This document shows, piece after piece, positions 30,157 to 41,030 of a DNA stretch of 51,522 nt; the stretch's first letter is position 1, and the number at the start of each line of letters is the position of its first letter. Source of the stretch: Gracilaria vermiculophylla. Its lineage: Eukaryota; Rhodophyta; Florideophyceae; Gracilariales; Gracilariaceae. Below the pieces are notes generated by a model, which searched no databases, was not told the DNA's origin, and worked only from the letters and a program-made list of their open reading frames with translations. The stretch is taken from positions 4,367,693 through 4,419,214 of the forward strand of contig JAHNZQ020000004.1 in the NCBI GenBank assembly GCA_019155205.2, in the 5' to 3' direction. The position numbers and the translations under genes are program-made.

Positions 30157-32166
30157 CTACAACATGTGATGTCGGTGAACAGATTCAGAGACTTTGTCCA
30201 ACGCGGCCGCCACTTGCATAGGCTTGTCCACGTGAATTTCCAAAATGCTGTTTGTACCCTCTACAGAGACGCGAACGTAGCTTGCCGAACATCGATGACA
30301 CCGTCGCGCGTCAGAGATTGAAAAGATCCCTCGAGATCGAACATGGCTTGTCAAATCCATACTGACAACAACAAAGGAATATACCGAATCATTGCCACGG
30401 GGCTGGTCTGATTCGATTTCAAAAATATGGTCTCCTGCGTCCTTAGCTTTCCAACCTATAAGCATCACGTTTGATTTCAGGTCTTCCAATTCCGGATCTG
30501 TTTTATAACAAGAACCGCAAAATCCTCGCCCAAGATCATGTACAGCAAGATAACCAAATTCATAAGTCTCTAGGGCAATGCCGTGGGCGACTACTTTTCT
30601 TCTAAATCGTTTCTCCATGATCTTCAAAATATCCATTTGGTCCAGATGTTGGAACCCCCTATCTTTTATGAATTCACCAACTGACGATGGATTGAGTATT
30701 CCGGAAAGTTCGTTGAAAAGGCATATACTGCCTCTTTGTCCGGAACAAGCGGGTGATTGGTAGCTAATGTTTAAATCGACTTCCAAAAGGCTATGTCGGA
30801 AACTCATGTCGCCGAATGGTTTCTCTAGTTCAAAAATTTCAAGCAACGTGGATTTCATTCGATCGTGAAAAGAGGTCGCGCTTGAGATCTCGGTGTTGGA
30901 AGTGAATGGGTTGATCATTCGTCGGATATTTGACAAGATTATTGCACAAAGCCATTTATCACCATCCCTGAAGCAAGAAGATAGAGCTGGACGCCCTCGC
31001 ACGATGTTTCCGGCAATCTCGGCGTATCGCCTTTGAGATAATTTCGTTCTCGACATCAGGAAATTAAGCCTCTGACTATTCGTTCGTTTGCCCAACATTT
31101 TTTCTCCAGGGGAACGTTGAAGGCCGTCAAGTGACCAAATCTCTTTGCCCTCATGATCCCGAGCCCAAGGCAAGACAAATCGATTGGCTTGCATAACAAG
31201 GGATGCTAAAGTGTCGTCAAGCACTTGGTAGCTAGCCACGGTCTCATCGTCATACGAATGTTCCCTTATGCTATTCAGACACCGAAGACACGGCTGGAAC
31301 AAAGCTTCTCCGTATAGTTCGACACTTCTTGCAAACAATTCACTTCCATATCCATGAAGGTCGAGAGCAATTTGAAGAAGGACCTGATACCACGAAATCG
31401 TGAACTGCAGCCTGTCCATTGTTGCGAAAGAGACAAAACATCCTCGTGAAGAAGCTCCAATCGTGGCTTCATTCATTTGCCATGCTCTGAGGCACGCTGC
31501 AATGTTAAGCAAACGGCTATCGAATTCGAGAGGACTCTTTGGACCACATGACGAACACATTCGCAACGTACACTCAACGTTCTCAAAAAACGTGAAAGTT
31601 GAAGCATCCCATCTGTCTGGAATCTGATATCTTGAGTACTCTATCGTTCTCGTGGGAGGGACGCAAATAACGGGTGCGGCAAGACATTGTACGGTTGCTA
31701 AAATTGGCCAGTCTCTATGCTGGATCGCCCCGAGCTTGTCAAACCACACTGCGCGGTGATTCAAGAAATCAGCTTGTTGAAGGCCATCAAGGACACTCTC
31801 AACATCTTCCGCCACCCACTCCGGCATTCCTCCGCTCCCGCGGGCACTGTTGGTTTGGACATACGATATTACCGCCCAGTCTTCCGCAGAGGATACGAAT
31901 CTAGATGCATCAGTCGACGAGCTCACTGCTGCGTAGAGTTGACTAACAGTGGATAGATTCTCACGAAGTACGATTCCCGCAAACCCTTGGCTGCGAAGAG
32001 CTTCACGAGGTGCGTTAATGTCAACATATTCCGAATTCATAATCGCGTGCTTTCTTGTTACTCGTGATTGGCATAGAAGGAGTTGGTTAGTTACCCTGGA
32101 TGCTGCTACCGCCGTACTAGTGTATTCTCTTTTTGGAAATCCGTCTTTAGAGACAGCTGAGTTCAC
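30157..32166 (-). CDS. Hypothetical protein with weak HET-like N-terminal pattern
   Basis: An uninterrupted 669-codon frame of normal composition; an internal ATG at 32040 (residue 43) is an equally good start. The segment 97-200 (DWAVISYV ... HRAVWFDKLGAIQ ... DRWDASTFTFFENVECTL) resembles the order of motifs in heterokaryon-incompatibility (HET)-type domains, SYxW / hWhDxhxIxQ / RxWxxxExxL, but conservation is weak. Four CxxC pairs (about 204/207, 293/296, 550/553, 623/626) could bind zinc or form a redox site. No transmembrane segment or signal peptide is clear. I do not recognise the family with confidence, and no function is proposed. It converges with ThrRS. Confidence 0.7.
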   Translation of the reverse strand: MNSAVSKDGFPKREYTSTAVAASRVTNQLLLCQSRVTRKHAIMNSEYVDINAPREALRSQGFAGIVLRENLSTVSQLYAAVSSSTDASRFVSSAEDWAVISYVQTNSARGSGGMPEWVAEDVESVLDGLQQADFLNHRAVWFDKLGAIQHRDWPILATVQCLAAPVICVPPTRTIEYSRYQIPDRWDASTFTFFENVECTLRMCSSCGPKSPLEFDSRLLNIAACLRAWQMNEATIGASSRGCFVSFATMDRLQFTISWYQVLLQIALDLHGYGSELFARSVELYGEALFQPCLRCLNSIREHSYDDETVASYQVLDDTLASLVMQANRFVLPWARDHEGKEIWSLDGLQRSPGEKMLGKRTNSQRLNFLMSRTKLSQRRYAEIAGNIVRGRPALSSCFRDGDKWLCAIILSNIRRMINPFTSNTEISSATSFHDRMKSTLLEIFELEKPFGDMSFRHSLLEVDLNISYQSPACSGQRGSICLFNELSGILNPSSVGEFIKDRGFQHLDQMDILKIMEKRFRRKVVAHGIALETYEFGYLAVHDLGRGFCGSCYKTDPELEDLKSNVMLIGWKAKDAGDHIFEIESDQPRGNDSVYSFVVVSMDLTSHVRSRGIFSISDARRCHRCSASYVRVSVEGTNSILEIHVDKPMQVAAALDKVSESVHRHHML

Positions 32167-33024
32167 GCACTAGCAAGTTGGTTCTCACGGGCCGTAACTG
32201 TTGCAACTGCAACCTGCGCACGAATTACCTTGAGCAATTAAAGTGAATGTGAATTTCTGGTCTCTCACTACGACATGACACCGGCACCTGAAGTATAAGG
32301 TACTCAGACGAAATCGAAATAGTACGCCCACACTCCAGTCGACGGTCCCTCTGAGAAACGGACTCATGTACCATGTCGTACACGACATTAGATGTTTGCA
32401 TGATGTATTGCCATACGAAAGCATCACGCCCCGCTCTGCAGGTTCAAGGTGAATTCACGATCTTGAAGCCAGTCAGAGCCCTTTGTGTGGGGCCTAGCAT
32501 GGCTGGATTTGGACACTCTTCATCCCCTGTACCTTGAGCAGTAATCTGAGATCGTGTATTTGTGTCGCAGATGTGAAAAGGCAACTCCCCGCGCCAAAAG
32601 CAAATTGCCTGGCATGCTTGGCGCTGGCCCGCGTAATGAGCCCCGTGAGAGAGCTGGCAATTTCTTGTTTTCCTGCCGTACATGTAACTTCGTTGTATAC
32701 GCAATTCTTGAGCTCTATCATCGTACATTCCTCACACACTCACACACCTAAAAACTTTCTCTTTGCGTAACAATGGACTTGATTAGCTTCTACAACCTCG
32801 TCGCCTGGAAAACCCTCGAAACCTTTTGACTGTCTGGAAACTGTCTTTACCTTTCACTCAAACTAAACAAAACGACTCGTTCTCAGATTAAACGGACCCC
32901 AAAGATTTACAAATCTACAATCAACACCTTAGACCCACAATCAGAATACCTAAAGTCCTGACATGAACGGTGTCCGATGTCATGTCTTATGATGTACAAC
33001 CCATAGCCAAAATACTGAATAATA
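32167..33024. other. Intergenic region between the unknown protein and TCP11 genes
   Basis: Both flanking genes are on the minus strand, so this is upstream of one and downstream of the other. No gene, repeat array or clear TATA box is seen. Open frames here are under 100 codons. Confidence 0.5.
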
Positions 33025-35865
33025 TCAGAGTCGACCCAAAATAGCCCGTAAAGTCTCGTGATGAACAAGTGCTATATGCGATACTAAGGCGCTTACTTGA
33101 CTAGAAATCATGACGACCACTTCTTCGACTGAAACAAGGCCCCTCGAACTCTGGTCCGCCCATACCTGGGATGCAAGCCGTGTGTTCGAGGCGTAGTGTC
33201 TGGTGCCACACGTTCTGACTGTCATTTCCACAATGACATCTCTGATCCTGCTCACCAAAAGCGAATACATCTGATCTTCTGGATTGGCTATTCGCTTTAC
33301 CATAGCGCGCAAGAATCTGTCATCTTCCTCAGATACAGATTGATGCATCTCATCCAATTCTTGGCGTATGACAGAAACAAACGCATCCTGAAGTTGGATC
33401 ATCGTGCAACCGGGGTCATCCGTGATTTGCAACAATTCTCGCATACCTGACGGTGCTTGAGTCGACATGTTTCTTGTTTGCATGTATTGGGATCGAATAT
33501 TGTCAAGAGCCGCAACAATAACACATCTTTGAATATCATTCTGCAGGCTTGTTATTCGTTCAAGATCTAAATGCAAGAGTTCCGGTAGATCCCAAGGTCT
33601 ATAAACTTGAGGCTTCAAAATCAAGCGGACAATGGCGTTCGACAACAGAATCCTCACAGATTTCGGGTTGCCATTCCTCAAATCATCACCTGAAATCTTT
33701 CCGAGTGCCTCGAGTTCATTTCGTGTTTGAGAAAAGAGTTCTCTACACCTAGGGAGACTCTCCTCAAAGTCTTGAGCGACAATGTGACCTTCAAAATGCG
33801 ATCTTTCCCATGCATCACCGTATTGCTGCACTATCGGTGCACTATGTCGGATGCGGTAGGACACAACGTCCATTCGAACGCTTCGGACCCTATCAGTCAA
33901 TTCCCTAAGTACTTCCACAACCACTTCAACAAAATTATTGGACGCTGAGCGAATTCTATGTAGCGCTCCACTTGTCCATTGTTGCAAATCTTCATCATAA
34001 GCCTGAGCCTGACACCTTTTCAAAGCCTCAGTTGCTTTCAATACAATACCGATAGCAAAATCAGCATCAAGAGAAATGGCGCCGTCTTCGTCATCTAATA
34101 CCAACCCTAAAGAACCAGAAAGCATATTAGAAAATGCGTGCGTGATATCAGCCAATCGTTGCGAAAGTTCTTCTCTTCTCGGTGGGTTCATTGAAAGCTG
34201 CTCTCGTAACCGATCCCATGCCTCATTTGGTACTTGCTGAGTCGAATGAACTTTGTGTAAAAGACCAGGCAAGTCCAAGAGAATCTCGTGAACCAAGCGC
34301 TCATTTTGGGCTTGTGTTGCAGCTTGCAGTGCGGCATCAAGCCTTCTTTCGCCTTCTTCACCGGCGATGCGAATGATGGCTTCACGGATCTTTCGCTGCT
34401 TAGCAGCGATACTTTCCTTCCAAATCGCATGTTCATGCCTGGCATATTCTACTTCCGAGGTGCTTGCCGCTGAAGAATCCCCGAGTGCATGAGACATTGC
34501 GTTTACTTCAGTAGAACGAGAGAAACCGCGCTCTACAGATATGCGCATAGCTTCCGTCGCTACGGCGTCGTGTATCATGGCCCTTATAATTGAAGTCGCG
34601 TCGGTCTTTTTCCAGGTGAGGAACGCATGGCGCCATATCTTCCAGGCTTTGCAACAAGCAGACAAAGTTGCAACATGGAGGCAAAGCAACATCCTACGAG
34701 CACAGTGAAGCGTGAATCTCTCAATCGAATTTGGATTCCCTTTCTCTTCTTCGAGAACAGCATGAGGGTGCAGAGATAGGAGTAGACAGGCGAGCAATAT
34801 GCGGGATTCTTGTGGCTTTTGCCTGGAGTCGTGGGGCGATACTGCCCCACTCGCATACGAACATAGGCCGAACGCTCGGAGTGCAAGTTGAGCAGCTTTT
34901 TGTGCATCTTCAGTTTCTAAACAGGTCGTGATATGTGAAAAGCTGTAGGAAGCAACATTAGCTCCAATAACACCAGATTCGGAGAGAGCGCGACGAGCCT
35001 TGGCGAGTAGATAATAGCCAGCGATAATTGCAGCAGCGTAATTGCGCTTGTCGGCGACCCGCCCTGGAAGACTACAATAATCATCGTCAGAAGGTGGAGT
35101 CAATGAAATTTGATATAATGTGTCCCGTTGATTTCTTTGATGGCTCCCAGTCGTGGAAGGCTTAGAGAACATATCTGAGTTCAAATGGTTGTTTTTGTCA
35201 CCCACATCGCGCGGTACTTGTTCAGAATAACCGGGGGGAGTAGATGGCGGGGAACGACCTCCAGACAAATTTGAATGATTCATTCGACGTTGAGGCGAAA
35301 AGCGTCGAGCACGCTCTTTACGCTCAGACAAATAGCGTTGACGGCGATGGTGTGCTAGACGCCGTTCTTGGAGCCCGCGAGCTCTCTCTCCGTTTTTCTT
35401 TTGCTGTGAAGTTTCTCTTACCCAGCGGGCACGTTGAACTCGCACGTCGGCGTTATCCACGCGCCTTGTGAGCAGTTGGCGTCGGCGCAGGTCTGCATCA
35501 GCGAGATTAGTTCTGAGGCGCATGTCACGTTGATGAGTCATGTGGCGGCGCGACTCCTTCACGGTATTCGCGACTGACATAACATGTTGAACGTGCTCTC
35601 GACAACGCACTTGCAATGAATTTAATGTAGCGTTGCGTAATGCTTCCGCCTCACGAAGGCGGCGCTCCCATGAGCATGTCCTTGGAACGGCTCGAGGGGG
35701 AGGCGTGTTTGACGGCAGGCTCTGAAACTCGTGTGCCGGTATTTCTATGACGACCGAAGAGGGCGAGCCCGTCCTCGGGGAGGACGGTGGGGAGTATTGC
35801 TCAGAAGGCTGCATTTCGGCAACGGCGGAGGCGGCTCGCCGTCCGACGAAGACACCGGGGAACAA
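33025..35865 (-). CDS. T-complex protein 11 (TCP11/SOK1) family protein
   Basis: The 946-residue frame starts with a disordered Ser/Pro-rich region with several SP/TP sites (18-60). A long Arg/Lys/Gln-rich segment follows (65-195) that is probably helical or coiled coil, as in plant TCP11 proteins, then another Ser/Pro linker (200-270). The TCP11 domain runs from about 350 to the end. Characteristic parts are SRILLACLLLSLHPHAVL (354-371), the CKAWKIWRHAFLTWKKTDA helix near 405, SVRMDVVSYRIRHSAPIVQQYGDAWERSHF and the Leu-rich C-terminal helices. Family members have been linked to cAMP/PKA signalling and sperm function in animals and to SOK1 suppression of PKA defects in yeast; the role in algae is unknown. 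A second ATG at 35814 (MQPSEQ) is a possible start. No introns. Confidence 0.72.
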   Translation of the reverse strand: MFPGVFVGRRAASAVAEMQPSEQYSPPSSPRTGSPSSVVIEIPAHEFQSLPSNTPPPRAVPRTCSWERRLREAEALRNATLNSLQVRCREHVQHVMSVANTVKESRRHMTHQRDMRLRTNLADADLRRRQLLTRRVDNADVRVQRARWVRETSQQKKNGERARGLQERRLAHHRRQRYLSERKERARRFSPQRRMNHSNLSGGRSPPSTPPGYSEQVPRDVGDKNNHLNSDMFSKPSTTGSHQRNQRDTLYQISLTPPSDDDYCSLPGRVADKRNYAAAIIAGYYLLAKARRALSESGVIGANVASYSFSHITTCLETEDAQKAAQLALRAFGLCSYASGAVSPHDSRQKPQESRILLACLLLSLHPHAVLEEEKGNPNSIERFTLHCARRMLLCLHVATLSACCKAWKIWRHAFLTWKKTDATSIIRAMIHDAVATEAMRISVERGFSRSTEVNAMSHALGDSSAASTSEVEYARHEHAIWKESIAAKQRKIREAIIRIAGEEGERRLDAALQAATQAQNERLVHEILLDLPGLLHKVHSTQQVPNEAWDRLREQLSMNPPRREELSQRLADITHAFSNMLSGSLGLVLDDEDGAISLDADFAIGIVLKATEALKRCQAQAYDEDLQQWTSGALHRIRSASNNFVEVVVEVLRELTDRVRSVRMDVVSYRIRHSAPIVQQYGDAWERSHFEGHIVAQDFEESLPRCRELFSQTRNELEALGKISGDDLRNGNPKSVRILLSNAIVRLILKPQVYRPWDLPELLHLDLERITSLQNDIQRCVIVAALDNIRSQYMQTRNMSTQAPSGMRELLQITDDPGCTMIQLQDAFVSVIRQELDEMHQSVSEEDDRFLRAMVKRIANPEDQMYSLLVSRIRDVIVEMTVRTCGTRHYASNTRLASQVWADQSSRGLVSVEEVVVMISSQVSALVSHIALVHHETLRAILGRL

Positions 35866-37814
35866 TGGTGACTCCGACCTGAAGCTGGTTGGTTAATGAG
35901 CTGAAAGCGCAACGCATCAGCGTGAATGCATCAAAGAGGGAATAATCAAAAAGAAAAGGACAGAAAGAGCTCCGCAAGAGATTGCACCGCTACGCACTGA
36001 GATGCTCATGAGCTTGCAACTTGGTCGGGGGATGATGGTGATGACGCCAGTCGCTTGGCGAACCATGGGGCTCAAGTCAGCTGAGAACGTAACGGTCCAG
36101 CACGTGTCACGACGGGCAAAAGGGTCGAACAGAGCCGGTTTGCTTAGACTGCGGCTTGGCCGACGCTGATTGGCCACAGCCGAAATATGATATGACAGCG
36201 CCCTACATGCGTCTCGTCTGTGGAACCTTCGGCCGAAATGAACCGTTCCTTGTCATCACCGCAAACAGGCCGGCGACGTGCCAGTGGCGGGCTGTCGCCG
36301 AGCATCGTGGGCCAAGGTGAAAGATGCCTCATTTCCCTCCCGAACAAATCGAGACCCCGCCCAAATAGGCCGTTACCATCGCATACCTTGGGTGCGTGTA
36401 AACGTGCCATCTCTTCATCATCGGCGGACATTAGCATCTCATAAAAACTTCGACTCATAAACAATTTCACCCCATCAGTCGACCTAGGCTGTCTCCCCTT
36501 TTCCACACCAAGTTTTGCGAGCCACATATGTATTTCGAAGACGGCGCCGTCATGCCTCTCAATCACCCAGAACCGAAATATTCGCCAGTGTTGTTCATTG
36601 TGGTGCAACAAAGTCCCAATGCTACACTCTCAAGCTCTCGACACCTTTCATCAAGGCGATTACTGATGCATCATTGTTATATAGATAGTGCATGATCATA
36701 ACAATATTGGATTGATAATGTGCACAAAACACATACCCTGAGCAGCTTTGCTGGTGTTGCGCATTTCGATGCTGAAACACCACTTGATGACAACTTTCTC
36801 TCGATACTTCATCCTTTTCGGATTTGTTCAGAGAATTTCTTAGAACCATTGTGTTGTTGATTTTCTTCTTCCCTTTAAACCAACCAAGGCGTCACACGAA
36901 GTGGACAACTTCAAAAGTCTTTGAATGGAGCTGGATACTTGGCACATTTTGATATCCGTTCAAAAATCAACGACGACCATCATTTGAAATGTATCCGCAG
37001 CATCACTTTTCAATATTGACGCAGGCAAGGCAAAGTTTCCACTCTCTTCAACCCTCTCAGACACATTTCCCCCTTCGAGTTAGGATAAGACAGGTTTTGG
37101 GCCCCGTTTGTTTTGCATTGTGTTTGAGAATCATTGTCTGGAATATTATTTGTCTGCATTTTGGAGGTTTATGCTAACCTTTAAAGTCCCCATCGACAAG
37201 GCATTGCCTGCAGCGAAGTTACAATGGGATCGCTTTTTTGTTGGAAAAGCGCTCTGATTTGTAGCTGATGGCGGCGACGGTGATTGTCATAGTTTTCTCT
37301 TCTTTTTCGAGCTATTCTTCAGTGCCAGACACACGACGTAGTCATGGTGAGTAAGGCCTGGCGTCATGCACACACCTCTGCGACTAGTGATTCACTACAA
37401 TCACAGTCTCGGACAGCTTCATCAGTACTGAAGCTGTCTGAGACTGTGAAAGTATCACTGCACGTTGAAACGCAATGTAAAGTTGAGAAAGTGCATTTCC
37501 AAATGATCTATGATATGAGATACTTGTTGTGGAATGAAGTTCTAAACATTCTCACTGAAAGCGCTCGTTTCATTTTGAAATGTCTTCAAAGCGTGAATAG
37601 AGATCTCTTAAGAACAGCAGGATGATGACGGAGGAGCGCAAAGGCTAGCTCGAGTTGTTGAAAATTATACGTGTGGTAAGACCAAATGCACCACATTACA
37701 CGGCTTAGGAAGGTACCCCATCATACTTGCAATCTCGACTTAAGGAGCAAACAGCCGCCCCTCAGCCATTCTGCTAATAAGCTTGTAGTCGCATGCGATG
37801 AGGCTTTGCTTACC
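35866..37814. other. Intergenic region between TCP11 and MCM8
   Basis: One minus-strand open frame of 155 codons (36144-36611, MLHHNEQHWRIFRFWVIERH...) is longer than expected by chance, but it has no recognisable domain and is not called. A near-perfect inverted repeat at 37402-37448 is listed separately. No other structure is seen. Confidence 0.45.
37402..37448. repeat. 20-bp stem hairpin
   Basis: CACAGTCTCGGACAGCTTCA is followed by a 7-base loop and its reverse complement with a single mismatch. The mismatch is a G that would pair G-U in RNA made from the plus strand. The hairpin lies about 370 bases downstream of the MCM8 stop. It could be a small-RNA precursor, a terminator-like structure or part of a miniature transposon. 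Confidence 0.7.
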
Positions 37815-40523
37815 CTATTCATCATCACTGAGCGTTGGACTGCGAAATTCGCCTTTCCGTTTCTTTTGCGAGGCGCGGCGTTGACTCATATGTCTACCCA
37901 GTTGTGAATGGCGTGAAACAGCGCTATCTCGAACGGAGCAAGTTCCGTATCCATTTGCAAAGTTACTTCCTTCTAGTTCCCAAAGCCGCGCACCTTTCTT
38001 CACAATGAAACCCTGATGATTCACTGTTTCCACAACACGTTCAAATCGTTCACCTTCAATTCCAATACGGCTGGCTATTGCTCGCAACGCAGTGCGATCA
38101 AACATAGCTTCTCTTTTCCGTTTTGCCTCCGCATGAAGAGCCGCCACGAATCGTTTGCCGTCCTTGTGACGGCTCATGCCACTCGATCGTCCCAGGTCCA
38201 AAGTTCCAGTTTCGTCCGTTAACGTCTCTATCATTGACTCCCGCATGATTTCAATAACATCTCTGGCATCTTCTCGAGTCACGACTGTCCTCATCTCTGC
38301 ACGTGCTCTTGCTTCGCTAAGCCGCACAAGACTTTCAAGCTGTCGAGTCGTGATTGGGGTAGTGTCTGCTGCTTGGTCCTTTGAAGTCTTGCGGAGATGG
38401 AGATAGAATTCTTGTAACTCTCGTTTGGCACCTTCAGACAGCTCTGGATGGACGTATGTTTTAGCATATCGAACATACTCACGAAACAGAGATGGCGGCA
38501 ACGGATCTTCCACCCTCATCTCCTTCAGTCTCTCCCCGAGCGTGAGCCGATCGTCCAAGTTGTGCCGTGGAAGGTGAAATGAATCAACGTCACTGATACC
38601 TCCTGCGTTGGTGCGCCAGCTCCCGCCATTAACACGCTTAGAAGAGCGCATCCCAAACACTTTCATCACATGTTCTGAAATGTAGCGGTCTCGTGCCTCG
38701 TCCGCTTTATCCATCAGTATAAAGACGAGGTCAAAGCGCGACAAAAGAGGGAGGGCTATTTTAAGATTCTCGCACACAGTTCTCGAGCGATCATAATGCC
38801 CTCCCACAGGATTTGCTGCGGCGATGACAGTCGTTCGTGCGCTCAAATTGCAGACTAGTCCTGCTTTTGCGACACTCACACTTTGTTGTTCCATTCCCTC
38901 CAAAAGCGCCCCATGCTCAGCTCGCATCTTATCAAATTCGTCAATACAACATACGCCACGATCTGCTAACACCAGAGCCCCTGCTTCCAATGCAAAGTCC
39001 CCTGTGGCTTCCCGCACCACAGTCACGGTTAATCCTGCGGTGCTGGTACTGTTTCCACACACGTAAACCCCGCGTGGTGATATTCTTGTCATAGCTTTGA
39101 GCATCTGAGATTTTCCAAGTCCAGGATCCCCAACGACCAGGCAATGAATGTCTCTACGGATTGCTACAGACTCTGATGCCGTAGGCCCAACTCGTTCTTT
39201 TGGAGACCCTCCGAAGAGCGCCAGCACCAGGCCTGCCTTCACCAATTCGTGTCCATAGATAGATGGTGCCGCAGAATGGACAAGAAAAGCAAATGGGTCT
39301 CGCTCCTGTACAACCTCTTGTATAGTTCTGTGAATGGCGTCGAGTCCCGGCTCATCAACCTGGGTCGAAATGGAAGAAGCCTCTTCCTTAGAATGCGTGG
39401 TGACGATCGAGTTGGCTTCTATATACATATAATACAGGCATTTCGCATTTCGATTGAAGCCGCCTTTGTCAATAGTAAGTAGTCGCACTATTCCGCAAAT
39501 AGTTACAACGTCACCGGGCACACAAGTGTTTAGAAGATCTGAGAAAAGCTCAGCGTCTATAGTTCTCGGCATGCGCCCCTCCTCTTGTAAATCAAGGTCA
39601 AGATCCTTCAATTCTTGAATTCGTATTTTCTGCCAATCAACGGTTTCAACAGCTTCCCTATTAGGTTGAAATGATCTGGAGCGACATCGCTCCGTAACAC
39701 ACCGGGTTGGAAGAGAGTACTTGTAGTCAGCAAAGACTCGAAGCTGGGTCTGTCCGCACTTGGCACATTCAAATTGCATAGAAATAAGTTGCTGGCGGGT
39801 GTTAGAAACTCGGACTACCGTGCCTCTGATGGCAACAAATTTCCCAACTGAATTGCTGCGCAATGCTCGCAAAGAAGTTAACGGCTTGAAGTTGTGCATT
39901 CGAGGCCAAAGCCGACATTCGCGTGTTATCTCAAAATAGGACGGGCGGCCTTGAGACGTTCTGTTTGTGAGTAGCTCGGTCGCTCTAGCAGCTGCAAGCC
40001 CCAGAATGCAAAGAGTCTCATCCGGATTACGCTCCAGATCCTTAGCGATCGTGCGCAGAAGCGGAGAAGCGTTAATATCAGAAATCTTCGAGAAATCTAA
40101 CGGGAAGGAAAAGCCGGTAGGAGATACTGAAAGTATGTTTTGACCTTCTTCAGTGAGGAAGAAATCTTTGAGGTCCTTGACAGATTTCGTGCGATAAACG
40201 CAAGATGCGTCGCCCTCTGCAACGTCGAGAAAATAGACTGCCCATCCGATAGACCCGTTCCAACTGGGAGAGCTACCGCTATTGTTCAGGTTTGCTGAGG
40301 AGCGCAGTCGTGGGTTCTGAGCATATGTTGCTGCTTCGTGTATGTCAAGTTCTTCATCTGAAGCCTCGGCGCTCGGGCTTACCATCGGAACAACCTCACC
40401 ACCGCTGACAGAATGTGAACACGGCCGCTGCGAATCGTCAGCCCATGTTACGCTACGCGAACCACGTTGCGAAAGAACCGAGTCTATCGGTTGCTTGCAA
40501 TTTTTGGCGGGAATGATCATCAT
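37815..40523 (-). CDS. MCM8: MCM8-like DNA helicase
   Basis: The 902-residue protein has a complete MCM architecture: an N-terminal domain with a C4 zinc finger (C253, C256, C275, C280), Walker A GDPGLGKS (465-472), Walker B CIDEFD (526-531), the arginine finger in LLSRFD (594-598) and a C-terminal winged helix (about 800-850). GDPGLGKSQML with a Leu, VYVCGN, GDFALEAGALVLAD and CNLSARTTVIAAANPVGGHYD match MCM8 rather than MCM2-7, whose Walker A is usually GDPGTAKS. MCM8 works with MCM9 in homologous-recombination repair and interstrand crosslink repair in the nucleus. An in-frame stop lies upstream near 40605 with no ATG between, so the start is at or after 40523. That ATG sits exactly at the edge of a dispersed repeat. 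An ATG at codon 47 (MVSPSAEASDEE) is an alternative. No introns. Confidence 0.93.
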   Translation of the reverse strand: MMIIPAKNCKQPIDSVLSQRGSRSVTWADDSQRPCSHSVSGGEVVPMVSPSAEASDEELDIHEAATYAQNPRLRSSANLNNSGSSPSWNGSIGWAVYFLDVAEGDASCVYRTKSVKDLKDFFLTEEGQNILSVSPTGFSFPLDFSKISDINASPLLRTIAKDLERNPDETLCILGLAAARATELLTNRTSQGRPSYFEITRECRLWPRMHNFKPLTSLRALRSNSVGKFVAIRGTVVRVSNTRQQLISMQFECAKCGQTQLRVFADYKYSLPTRCVTERCRSRSFQPNREAVETVDWQKIRIQELKDLDLDLQEEGRMPRTIDAELFSDLLNTCVPGDVVTICGIVRLLTIDKGGFNRNAKCLYYMYIEANSIVTTHSKEEASSISTQVDEPGLDAIHRTIQEVVQERDPFAFLVHSAAPSIYGHELVKAGLVLALFGGSPKERVGPTASESVAIRRDIHCLVVGDPGLGKSQMLKAMTRISPRGVYVCGNSTSTAGLTVTVVREATGDFALEAGALVLADRGVCCIDEFDKMRAEHGALLEGMEQQSVSVAKAGLVCNLSARTTVIAAANPVGGHYDRSRTVCENLKIALPLLSRFDLVFILMDKADEARDRYISEHVMKVFGMRSSKRVNGGSWRTNAGGISDVDSFHLPRHNLDDRLTLGERLKEMRVEDPLPPSLFREYVRYAKTYVHPELSEGAKRELQEFYLHLRKTSKDQAADTTPITTRQLESLVRLSEARARAEMRTVVTREDARDVIEIMRESMIETLTDETGTLDLGRSSGMSRHKDGKRFVAALHAEAKRKREAMFDRTALRAIASRIGIEGERFERVVETVNHQGFIVKKGARLWELEGSNFANGYGTCSVRDSAVSRHSQLGRHMSQRRASQKKRKGEFRSPTLSDDE

Positions 40524-41030
40524 AAGGCCAGCAAGGCGCCTGTGTAGCCTGGGGTTGGTCGAAAACCTCCGCTCGCGGTTACTGCACTGCCACAGCTGTT
40601 CACCTTACACATTTTACAAGGAGTACACTCTGCGACACTGTCGACCACTTCCATTCGTCAGTGACATGTCGCGCATTTCCCTGTCTACGCGATGTCGATC
40701 TCGTCCTACGGGTTCAAGACCTCACTTCCCAGCTCAAATACAGCCCTTTCGAAGAGGGAGGAGATTTCCTCTTCTGTCCTCGGCCCCAGAGTCTTCTCCT
40801 TTACTTCGTAGGTAACCTTTATTTGATGCTTTTATGAAATGTGAGCAAAGCATTGGGCCATGGAGAACCCGTCCAGAAACTCAGTACAGCTGCCCATTTC
40901 CTGCACCATGAATGGTTGTCCATACCAGAACCCATTGCTACGTCCAGTTTACTTAGAAGATGGAAGGGCACAAAAGGACGAACAAAAGTGCCGCATGCTT
41001 TTCATGCACAGCCCTTTGATGGGTTGCAGA
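40514..41030 (+). repeat. Dispersed repeat beta, copy 1
   Basis: This stretch is clearly homologous, in direct orientation, to 51073-51522. Shared blocks include AAGGCCAGCAAGGCGCC, GGTTGGTCGAAAACC, CTGCGACACTGTCGACCA, CCAGCTCAAATACAGC, CTCGGCCCCAGAG and GAGCAAAGCATTGGGCCATG. Indels shift the reading frame between copies and copy 1 has a stop where copy 2 is open, so it is not under protein-coding constraint. It begins within the first codons of MCM8 on the opposite strand and covers the region where the MCM8 promoter should be. Confidence 0.85.

Noticed and set aside
36144..36611. 155-codon minus-strand open frame between TCP11 and MCM8
   Set aside because: No domain, no conserved motif and no context support; it could be a small gene but cannot be claimed.
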